A DNA stretch of 64,000 nucleotides, from assembly GCA_026874595.1 (NCBI GenBank), contig CM049308.1, positions 19,941,867 to 20,005,866 on the forward strand, read 5' to 3'. Positions 24,809-36,800 of this stretch are shown here, one piece after another. Origin of the DNA: Sipunculus nudus (Eukaryota > Annelida > Sipuncula > Golfingiida > Sipunculidae). The notes under the pieces were generated by a model. That model did not search any database, was not told the origin of the DNA, and saw only the letters and a program-made list of their open reading frames with translations. The stretch's first letter is position 1. The number at the start of each line of letters is the position of its first letter. Made by a program: the position numbers and the translations under genes.

Positions 24809-27800
24809 GTGTAACAATGCATTAAATTGCAACCCTTTCATAAAACTTTAATCAATTCTTAACATTCAAATGGATTTGTTTTGATTCAGAAACCAATAAT
24901 TGAAAACAATTATTTAATCATTTATCTTCATCAGGGCCTTGACCAACATGAAGGCCAAATTGAAGGGGGCACAGAAAGGCCACAGTCTACTTAAGAAGAA
25001 GGCTGATGCATTAACGATGAGATTCCGTCTCATCCTGAAGAAGATCATTGAAGTAAGTTCAGGTTCCAGTTATGAGATACTGGCTACTTAAATTTTAAGT
25101 ACTTATGAATAAAGGGAAACTACTTCTTCTGTTAAAGTTTAGAATAGTAGAGTCATACTGTCTCAGATAGTTATATGAAATGAACTTCAGACAGATACCA
25201 CTTTGACTTATTTTTTAAAGATTACACAACTTACTCCTACATCTTTTCTTCAAAGTGACCTGTTCATCTTTTTATCCACATTTTCTTGCGAAGTAAGCAT
25301 TATATCACAATACAGCTGTATGTTAATTCCAGTGATCCTTAAAGATCCAGCAATATTTTGTAGTTAATTGTAATTTTTTTTATTTTTAGAAAACAAATAA
25401 TGTTGACGAGAACACTTATGGTTGTTATTAACCCCCCCCCCCCTGTAAAATATAGAAAAAAAATATGTTAATTTCTCTTAGAAAGAATATTTGAATTTAG
25501 AAGTATAAAAATCTTGTGTTATTTCTGTAACAGACTAAGTCCCTGATGGGTGAGGTAATGAAGGAGGCAGCGTTTTCGTTGACTGAAGCTAAATTTACCA
25601 CAGGAGACTTCAACTCGCTGGTTATACAGAATGTTAACAAGGCTCAGATTAAGGTTCGATCCAAAAAAGACAATGTTGCAGGTTTGTATACTCTAAAAGT
25701 GTATCTTCATGTAAATTGCTAGAGTTTCTATTAAAATTGATATTATTTATGTGCAGAAATGTGACATATTTTGTTTTTGTCTAGAAAAAAATCAAATGAA
25801 TACAAGTTTTTAGCTCAGCTGACTGTACGTCAGCTGCGCTATAGTGAGTGGGCAGCGTCCGTTGTCTGTCCATCTGTTAGACTGGCACGTTTTTTACACC
25901 ATTGGACCTAGAAACGTGTAACTGAACATCTAGAGAGGTCCATAAAAAATCTCCTCAGAAACTTGAAATTAGGACACTGTGACATATATTTTCTGAGAAG
26001 TAGGGCTCACAATACTCTGAATTTCGGCTTTAATATTGTCCATGACTATGGTTGTTAGTTCCCGAAAATTGGTGGCACCACTTGCATTGTTTTCTAATTT
26101 TAACAATTTTTTCCCAGTTTTTGAGACTGTCAAATGACAGCAATTCAGTCTGTTTCTCCATTTCAGTTTTGTCTCGTGTCCTGAAACCTCACATATGTAT
26201 TGATCATGACTGGTGTCCCAGTGGTGCCACCTGTATTTTTATGCCCCCGCCACAAAGTGGCCGGGGCATATAGTTTTACCCATGTCTGTCATTCCGTCAT
26301 TCAGTCATTCCATCATTCCGAAATCAAACAGTTGTACGGACTTTTTTTCGCAAAGCCTGCAGAAATTGGCCTGATTTTTGGTGTGTGGGCAGATAATGAC
26401 CAGTTACAGATCAAGTTCGCGTTTCGTCCCGGTTGACCTACTTTTGACCGTTTTACGGCTCCAAAACATAGAAAAATTCATTAAAAAATTGAAATTTTCA
26501 TGACAAATACACATGTACGGACTTTTTTTCGCAATGCCTGCAGATATTGGCCTGATTTTTGGTGTGTGGGCAGATAATGAGCAGTTACAGATCGAGTTCG
26601 CGTTTCTTCCCGGTTGACTTACTTTTGACCATTTTACGGCTCCTAAACATAGAAAAATTCATGAAAAATTGAAATTTCATGACAAATACACATGTACGGA
26701 CTTTTTTTCGCAATGCCTGCAGATATTGGCCTGATTTTTGGTGTGTGGGCAGATAATGACCAGTTACAGATAGAGATCACGTTTCGTCCCGGTTGACCTA
26801 CTTTTGACCGTTTTAGGGCTCCTAAACTTAGAAAAATTCATGAAAATAGAAATTTTCATGACAAATACACATGTACGGACTTTTTTTCGCAATGCCTGCA
26901 GATATTGGCCTGATTTTTGGTGTGTGGGCAGATAATGACCAATTACAGATCGAGTTGGCGTTTCGTCCCGGTTGACCTACTTTTGACCATTTTACGGCTC
27001 CTAAACTTAGAAAAATTCATGAAAAATAGAAATTTTCATGACAAATACACATGTACAGCCGTTTTTAGCCCTCAGCTCATAGGCTGATGGGCTATTGTCG
27101 TCACCCAAGCTGTCCGTCTGTCCATCCGTCCATCTGTCTGTCCGGTGTCTGTCCGTCCGTCCGTTCCGCATCTGTTAACTTTTACCTTGTGAGCGGGATA
27201 TCTCTAAAAGGATTCACCGTTGGAATTTTATTTCATCAGTGAAGATGTATATCGATAAAATCTCAGTCAAGTTCAAAGATGGGTGACCTTGACCCATTTT
27301 TCTACATTTTAGAGCTGATTATAGAAAAACACTCAGAAGTTTATATCTCAGGAACCATTGTGTGGATTTTCACAAAACTTACTATGATCATTGGGACTGA
27401 TGGTCTGTATGTGCTGCACAATTTTGGTAGCGCCACCTGCAATTTCTGATTGTTTAATGAAATTTTTCAGATTTTTTTCAATTTTGTCCTTTTGTGCAGG
27501 ATATCTCCAAAGATATTCAACACAGGAACTTCATTTCTTCAGTGCTATTGCATTATATTTACAAAATCTTGGTCAAGTTCAAAGATGGGTGATCTTGACC
27601 TACTTTTCAAGGTTACAGAGCTTAGTGTAGAAAAAAACTTAGGAGCTTATTTCTCAGGAAGCATTTGGTGGATTGTTATGAAACATGGTATATACCTCTC
27701 CAATTTAAATTTATAAATGATTATCAACTTTTGCTAATATTCTAGTTTTGCAATGCAATGCTTACAGATACTGGCCTGATGTTTGGTCTGTGGGCGCATA

Positions 27801-30800
27801 GAGACCACTTACAGATCGAGTTTGCATTTTCCCCTTGTTGACCTACTTTTGACCATACAACACCTCCTGAACTTAAAAAATTTTACAAAATTTAACAAAT
27901 GTTTCTAATTTGCCCCAGGCGGGGGCATTCGTGTCGTTCCGACACATCTAGTTTCCTTTTTTTTCTATGATTTTCTTTCTTTATTCGAGAATGCAAAAAT
28001 ATATTGCAAAAATATAACCATCAGATATGCAAATGTGGTTTCATCTTGTGTCCTGAAACCTTGTGTATTATTAGGTCACCCAACCCACTTATTTAGAAAT
28101 ATTGTGGATGCATTTTAAGGCAAATTTTCATCCCAAACTTAGCATCTTGCACCTATTGCTGACCTGTCAATAGGGGAAGATTCTGATTGATGTAGGGGTC
28201 ACAATGTAAAAGGTCAAGGTCACAGGGACCATCTGTCTGCATATTTGTTTCCAGATGATAACTCCAGATTGGAATGACAGAATAGTTTCAAAGATGACAT
28301 GTATGACCAACCAACAATGTAAGACCCCTATTGATTTTTGAGTCAAGGTCACAGGACCCACTTATTTATAAAGATTGTGGATGCATTTTAAGCCAAATTT
28401 TTCATTCTAAACCTTCCATCTAACACACATAGGTGACCTGCAAATAGGAGATGAACCTGATTGATTTGGGGGTCACTAGGTCAGAGATCAAGGAAGATTT
28501 TTTAGCTCAGCTGACTGAAAGTCATCTGAGCTATAGCGATCACTCTTTGTCCGTCGTCCGTCTGTCTGTCCGTCTGTCTGTCTGTCCGTCTGTCCGTTAA
28601 CCAGGCAAAAATCATAACCGCTAGAACTGGAATCTTCTTACTTGACATCCTGGGAGGTCCATGAAAAATCTCCTTGGAAACCAGAAATTAGGTCTCTGTT
28701 ACCCATATCCTTTGAGCTATGGGGCCCCAAAGTACCCCCCAGAAAAGTCCAAAATTTCATACAAAAACTTCAGTATCTCATTAACTACTTGACTGATGGT
28801 CATGATTTTTGGCATACATATTGATCATGAGATGTTCCATCACTTCCTGCAGACTGGTGGCGCCACCTGTATTGTTCAATATTTTACGAATTTTTTTCTC
28901 TATTTTTGAGACCTTTCAAAATGTAAACATCTGTTAACAAGGCACAAATCGTAAAGACTGGACCTAGAATCTTCATTCTTGACACACTGAGAGACCTATG
29001 AAAAGTCTCCATGGAAACCAGAAATTAGGTCTCTGTTACCCATATTCTTCAAGCTATGGAGCCCCAAAGTACCCCAAAGAAAAGTAAAAAATTTCATACA
29101 AAAACTTCAGTATCTCATTAACTACTTGACTGATGGTCATGATTTGTGGCATAACTATTGATCATGAGATGTGTCATCACTTCCTGCAGACTGGTGGTGC
29201 CACCTTTATTGTTCGATTTTTTACGATTTTTTCCTCTATTTTTGAGACCTTTAAGGATGCTGTCATCTGTTAGCATGGCACAAATCGTAACGACTGGACC
29301 TAGAATCTTCATTCTTGACACACTGAGAGGTCCATGAAAAATATCCTTGGAAACCAGAAATTAGGTCTCTGTTAACCATATCCTTCGAGCTATGGGGCCC
29401 CAAAGTACCCACCCCCCCCCCCCCCCCCCCCGAGTAGTCAAAAATTTCATACAAAAACTTCAATATCTCAATAACTACATCACTGATGGTCATGATTTTT
29501 GGCATACATATTGATTATGAAATATTCCATCAGTTCCTGCAGACTTGTGGCGCCACCTGTATTGTTTGATTTTTTACGATTTTTTCCTCTATTTTTGAGA
29601 CCTTTAAGGATGCTGTCATCTGTTAACGTGGCACAAATCGTAACGACTGGACCTAGAATTTTCATTCTCGACTCACTGAGAGACCTATTAAAAGTCTTCA
29701 TGGAAACCAAAATTAGGTCTCTGTTACCCATATTCTTCGAGCTATGGAGCCCTAAAGTACCCCCAAGAAAAGTAAAAAATTTCATACAAAAACTTCAATA
29801 TCTCATGAACTACTTGAATGATGGTCATGATTTGTGGCATAACTATTGATCATGAGATGTGTCATCTGTTCCTGCAGACTGGTGGCACCACCTGTATCGT
29901 TCGATTTTTTACGATTTTTTCCTCTATTTTTGAGACCTTTAAGGATGCTGTCATCTGTTAGCATGGCACAAATAGTAACGACTGGACCTAGAATCTTCAT
30001 TCTCTACACACTAGAAGACCTATGAAAAGTCTCCATGGAAACCAGAAATTAGGTCTCTGTTACCCATATCCTTCGAGCTATGGGGCCCCAAAGTACCCTC
30101 CCAGAGTAGTCAAAAATTTCATACAAAAACTTCAATATCTCAATAACTACATCACTGATGGTCATGATTTTTGGCATACATATTGATTATGAGATGTTCC
30201 ATCAATTCCTGCAGACTGGTGGCGCCACCTATGTTATCTATCAAGAGGGTACAAATTGCAACAACTGGACCTAGAAACTTCATTCTGGTCATGCAAGGAG
30301 GCCAATGAAGAGTGCCTGTGGAAACTTGAAATTAGGTCTCTGTTACCCATATCCTTCAAGCTATAGGTCTCTGAAGTATCCCTCAGAATAATGGACAATT
30401 TGATACAAAAGCTGAAGTATCTGAACAATTAATACGGAGATCATCATGATTCTTTGCATGGATATTGACCATTAAGTGTTTTTAGCTCAGCTGACTGTAA
30501 GTCATCTGAAGTATCCCTCAGAATAATGGACAATTTGATACAAAAGCTCAAGTATCTAAACAACTATTGCAGTGATCACCATGATTCTTTGCATGGATAT
30601 TGATCATGGAATGTGTCATCAGTTTCTGCAGTATGGTGGCGCCACCTATATTTTTTTATTTTTACGAATTTTTTTCTCTATTTTTGAGACCTCATAAGAT
30701 GCGGTCATTTGTTAACATGGCACAAATCGTAACAACTGGACCTAGAATCTTCTCTCTTGACATGCTGAGAGGCCCATGGAAAGTTTCCTTAAAAACTTGA

Positions 30801-33800
30801 AATTAGGTCTCTGTTACCCATAACCTCTGAGCTATGGGGCTCCGAAGTACCCCCCAGAATAATGGAAAATTTGATACAAAAGCTCAAGTATCTGAACAAT
30901 TATTATATTGATCACCATGATTCTTTGCATGGATATTGATCATGAAATGTTTCATCAGTTTCTGTATTCTGGTGGCGCCACCTGTATTTTTTCAATTTTT
31001 AGCTCAGCTGACTGAAAGTCATCTGAGCTGTAGGGATCACCTTTTGTCCGTCGTCCGTCGGGCCATCCATGTGTCTGTCTGTTAACAGGGCACAAATCGT
31101 AACCGCTAGACCGGGAATCTTCTTACTTGAAATCCTGGGAGGTCTATGGAAATTCTCCTTTTAAACCTGAAATTAGGTCACTGTGACCTATATTCTTCGA
31201 GCTATGGGGTTCTGAAGTACCCCCCAGAATAATGCAAAATTTAATACAAAAGCTCAAGTATCTGAACAACTAATGCATTAATCACCATGATTCTTTGCAT
31301 GGATATTGATCATGGAGTGTTTCATCAATTTCTGGAGATTGGTGGCGCCACCTATATTTTTTTTATTTTTTACGATTTTTTTCTCTACTTTTGTGATCTT
31401 TAAACATTTGGTCATCTGTAAACAGGGCACAAATCATAATGACTGGACCTAGAATCTTCTGTCCTCACCTCCAGGGAAGCCCATAAAAGGTCTACGTGGA
31501 AACCCGAAATAAGGTCCCTGTTACCCATATTCTGTGAGCCATGGGACTCTGAAGTACCCCCCAGAATAAAGATTTGGTCATATATTAACAGGGCACAAAT
31601 CATAATGACTGGACCTAGAATCTTCTGTCCTCACCTCCAGGGAAGCCCATAAAAGGTCTACATGGAAACCCGAAATAAGGTCCCTGTTACCCATATCCTT
31701 CATGCTCTGGGGCTCCGAAGTACTCCCCAGAATAAAGATTTGGTCATCTGTTAACAGAGCACAAATTATAATGACTTGACCTAGAATCTCCTTTCTTGAT
31801 ATGCTGGGAGGCCCCTGAAAAGTCTCCTTGTGCACCTGAAATTACATCTCTGTTACCCATATCCTTCATCCTATGCGGCTTTGAAATACCCCCCCAGAAT
31901 AAACATTTGGATTTGTTAACAGGGCACAAATCATAATAACTGGACCTAGAATTTTTTTTTTTGTCATGCTGGGAGACCCCTGAAAAGTCATCTTGTAAAC
32001 CTTGAAAATAGGTGTCTGTTACCCATATCCGTCATGCTACAGAGCTCCATAGTACCCCAATGAATATTGGATGATTTTATACAAAAGGTCAAGTTTGGAA
32101 AAAGTATTTCATTCAAATTTGACATTCAGATGATAAAATTACTTTTGTCAATGTCTTCCTGGTCAGCTGAGCGTCATGACCCCTGGGTCACTTGTTTTTA
32201 TAAAAAAATAACAAAGTGTTATTTTGACAAAATACTAAAAATTAAATGAAAAGTCTTGTTACCTGTTTGTCTATAATATGAATATTTGCAAGTAAAATCT
32301 AACATTTCATCAGAATAAAGTTAACTCATTTGAAATTGAAATTTCTTATTTAAAAATACCTAATATAACATTGGTCATCATTAAGGTGACAGGACTTACT
32401 GACATCACAGGTCCAGCTGACTTCTTTGTCAACCTGACAGCACTGTACATGCCCTGTTTTTTTTGTTTGTTTCAGGTGTTGCTTTACCAGTATTTGAACA
32501 ATACACTGATGGTTCTGACTGTAAGTAGGTTTAATCAGCTGTTTATTACGCATAAATTATGATAATTTTTGTTAAGAATTTGTAATTCTAACCTCCTATC
32601 CTTGAAAGGTGCACTGTTAGCTAAACCAATCTTTATTACCAGATATAAAGTATATAAGTACAGGTCTCATTTTAGTTGATGGTTGGATTTTAAGTTTTCA
32701 TTTATATTCAGACAAGTAATGGTGTAGAAATGATCAACTAATCCATTGGTTTTCAAGAAATCATTTTTGCTGAGATATCCCAAAGATGATACCTACTGTT
32801 AAACCTGTTTTCAGGTAATGATTCCTTAATCCTTGTACAAAGCAATTCTGGTATGCCATATTCTTATTAAAATATGTCATAATTGATTACAGACTAAGAT
32901 TACCAGATATTATATCATTCAACCAACTTTTAGAAACAGAACACATATACTTCAGGGGAAAAAATTAAAAGTTTGCTCTTTCATTTATATTATTTGTGAA
33001 ACACCTTTAATATTACCTACTATTGCATGACTAATTTTTTTATAAAATTACTTGAGCTGACTGCTGTAACTATTATTACATACAGCTTATTGGTTGACTG
33101 CTTCATTCAATTAAAGATGAAAGAGCTGCACATCAGTTAATGTGTTTCCCATTGTATATTGTATAATCACTTAGATTTTCAGATGCCCAGTTTACATTGT
33201 ATATAGACCCTTGAGCAGGGTCTATACTTTTATAATAACTTGTCAGCTGTGAGCTCTCCAAAGTAGACTTCTGTAGACTCTTGTAGGTGGTGAGCTGTCT
33301 ACTGTCTAGTGTATAATCATTTGTGGGTTATAAGTTGCTGTTTTATACAGTATAATCTTGTGTAGGTTATGAGCAGCTTGGTACTCATTTAATCATCTTG
33401 TTGATGTATTTATTATAATCCCTTGTAGGTTATGAGCTTACTGGGTTGTCCAGGGGTGGTCAGCAGATTGATAAGCTGAAGAAGAACTATGCCAAAGCCA
33501 TTGAACTGCTGGTGGAGCTGGCATCCTTACAGACATCCTTCGTGACACTTGATGAGGTTATCAAGATTACAAACAGGAGAGTCAATGCTATTGAACATGG
33601 TATGTGGTCTCATCTCTTTAATGAGACACTTTCTTGATATTCTTCAGATTTAAAATATTAATAAGGGATAATTGCTTCTGATGTATTACATAAATACCCA
33701 TTCAGATTTATTCAATTAAAAATTAATTTGTGTATCTGAATTGTAATTATATACTTGAAAATGCTCCACACAGTCTTACAGTATTCTTCCTTTCTAGCCA

Positions 33801-36800
33801 CAGAAATGACTGCTTCACCATAGTTAAGGTAGTATACTGTGGTTGGCTTTATATTTACGGGGCTCAATTTTTGCGCTCAAGCAATTTTTCATAGTTTCAC
33901 GGGATTTTATTTTCACGATGGGGCATATATCAATATTTTAATAAACACCAAAATAGGTATAAATTCTGTTTCACACGTTTGTTTTGCTAAAACAAAAAAT
34001 GACCGTCAATGACGGAAGCTGGCGATGCTGCTTCAAAGGGGCATTAGTTTCATAGCTTGGCCATCACAGATCAATATAAAAAGGGCCCTCTTCTCTACCC
34101 TAATCATACCATGTTCAGATTACATATTAGGTACATTGTTCCATGGACATAACAAGTTAGTTATGGAAGGGGCCATATTCCTGAAGCGGCGCGCATGGCA
34201 GGTCTGCCTGATGCGAGTGTGAACTTGAAGAAAGAGCAGAGTTACTCTAAGCGGCGAATGATCAGATCGACCGTCAGCCAACAAAACGTAAACGGGGAGA
34301 GTTCAAGTGATCGCAGTTTAATAAATAAAATCAGACGTGCAGAACTGCTAATGAGAACTTAGCATTTTTTTTATATTAAACTAGATCGTTAATACGTTGC
34401 ACGCTGCGATCAACATGATCATCATTTTGATTATATTTATTTTCCACTAATGCCCATTTTTGCTACCTTTTGGCAACTACAGAGACTATGTTCCCATAAC
34501 AGCAAGGTTTCATATCTGCGTGGTTTCAATTTCGCGGCTTTTCCACGACCGCGAATATCACGAAATTGTAACCACCGCGAATAACAAGCCAACCACAGTA
34601 GTTAGCGCTACAGCCTACTCTGGTGGGAGTTTAGCAATCATTAAGGTAACCAGATTACCACGTGACACTGAGGTTATTACAATATTTGATGCAGGGGGTT
34701 TAAGTGATGCATGTGGTGCCTGAGAAACCAATGTTTTTGACCTAAATAGCCATTGACCTGTACATTTAAAGATACACAGATGAACACCATGTATGGGTTA
34801 CAGAGCCCGGTTAGGGATCATTCAACCTTCTCTATTGATCAGAGCTGTAACAATAATGGACATGGACACATCATAATACAGTGTTAAATATATTATTGAT
34901 ATTGTCCTCTTTATTGTCCCTTGCTCCTGCTCTGTCTGTCTGTCTCTCTGTCCGTCCGTCAGGTTTTTTTAGCTCAGCTGACTATAAGTCAACTGAGCTA
35001 TAGTCGTGGTCCTTTGTCCGTCGTCCGGCCGGCTGGCTGTCCGTTAACAGGTTACGCTTTGAAACCGTTAGACCTATGAATCCAAAATTTTGCATATAGT
35101 TAGATGTCCCCAAAATCTCCTACCATACTGAAAATTGAGTCATTAGGACTTCGTTCCTTTGAAATATCAAGGAAAAACCTCCCTTTTCCATAAAAAAGCC
35201 ATTGTCATTTCAAGGCTGCTTAATATAGAAACCACGGGTCTGTTTTTGATTATATGTAGGATTTATATTCTTCCATACATTTTCTCTTAACATACCAAAA
35301 ATTAGGTCAGTATTGAGTATTGTTTTGAAGTTATGGGTCCAAATATAATGCAATTTTTTAAAAATCAGGAAAAAGATTTACTCCCTTAACATAAGAAATG
35401 CTGAAGCTGGATACTTTTTTTCAAGGATATAACTTTATTAAATCAAGATTCAATTGTTAACACAAAATTAGATCTGAATTTTGCCAATTTTTTCAGTTAT
35501 TAGCATAAATAAAAAATTAATACCTAAAATTTTGTTCAACTTTGGCTACGGCACGTTTTTTCCCTGTTAGCACTGTTGATTTAATTTTCACAGCATATAT
35601 ACATAAGGATTTAAACTTTTAAAATATGAAATTTCAAAGGAACTAGCAATTACCCGTGCTACGCACGGTTTTGGGCGAGCATTTAGTTCTGATGTCAAAT
35701 AGTATGTCATAGTTTCATGTCTTGGGTGTACAATGTTACTGTCTCTTTGAATCCGACATTTGGTATAAGTGTTCTGTCTCTGAGTTAACCTTGTGTCGGA
35801 GTCTGAATGACCTGGACGAATACGTTCTTGTCCGAATGGTGGAATGTCTTCGGACAAATCCGGAGCATATGTATCAGTATGTCAAAAATCACGGCAAACC
35901 GTAGTGTCAGAGGAGACATGTAAATTCACACAAATCGCGTTACGCTGTTATATATATAGATCCATTATATGCATGGTGTTATGCATACAACTCTAATTGA
36001 AGCCAAGAGGTTGGCAGGAGAATTTTCGAAGGATTTGATATGTTAAATAAAATCATTTTTATATGAAAATATATATTATGCTGAACATCGCCATTTAAAG
36101 TTGCCCTCTGGGCCCGTGAATCCGCCAGTAAAGGAACCTGTTATCTTGCATGGTAGTACAGTATAGCGCTGAGACGTGATCTTGATAATTGCATTCCGGT
36201 TATAACGCACAAAAACTGAGCACTCGCATTATCGGGCAATCCCGCTGCGCAAAAGTTCGTGGTAGCATTATATAATGTGGTACATTTAATGGCTGTATAT
36301 ATTTTTAAATACCATACACTCCTTTCTGTTTGAAAGCTGAGCCAATGTTTTCCAGTGAGAAAGTCACTGCGTTCAGGCAGTGTGTTAAACCCAGATCCCA
36401 CTCCGGATCCCGGAACCCAAGAAAAATTTGTGATTCTTAAACTCTCATGGTAATTTGTCCAGATATTTTAGCATAATCATATCTAAAGACATAATTTATA
36501 TTATGTTTGGTTAAAACATAAAAAAATAGTCTGATAAAATTTTGATTTGATAAAAAAAACACTTACGGACCCTGGGGCACGGACCTCACGGATTACACGG
36601 ACCCTGTTTTCTCGTTGTTTTACCATTTCTTTAGTACATACATGTATTTGACATCAGGTTTAGCCATGACACATTTGTGATTTATTTTTGTGTTTGTATC
36701 TATATTTTTACATTTCTGTCTCAGTTTTTATTCATAATTTTATATTTGCTATTTATTTCATTTGCGTAGCGTTTTAAAAAGTATTATAATTTAAAACATT

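Larger units (their letters stand above)
26241..27955 (+). mobile_element. Family B repeat, nested in family A
   Basis: Head ATGCCCCCGCCACAAAGTGG then CCGGGGCATATAG; tail GGCGGGGGCATTCGTGTCG then TTCCGACACATCTAG. Head and tail share a complementary GCCCCCGC/GCGGGGGC. Internally about four 180-bp tandem units plus a fifth truncated unit beyond an insertion. Confidence 0.6.
25807..32199 (+). mobile_element. Family A repeat, copy 2, swollen by nested insertions and tandem expansion
   Basis: Head TTTTTAGCTCAGCTGACTGT at 25807; matching tail CAGCTGAGCGTCATGACCCC with TGGGTCACTTGTTTTT ends near 32199. Extra family A heads occur at 28499, 30479 and 30996, so this is a cluster of partial copies rather than one clean element. 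It fills nearly all of ATP6V1D intron 3. Family B (26241-27955) interrupts it. Short open frames across 28-32 kb follow the repeat units and are not genes. Confidence 0.55.

Noticed and set aside
24571-24822. 83-codon minus-strand frame with long IYIYIY run
   Set aside because: Translation of the (AT)n microsatellite.
28160-31930. Many 60-116-codon frames on both strands
   Set aside because: They recur with the ~338-bp units and break at unit differences; repeat shadows, not genes.
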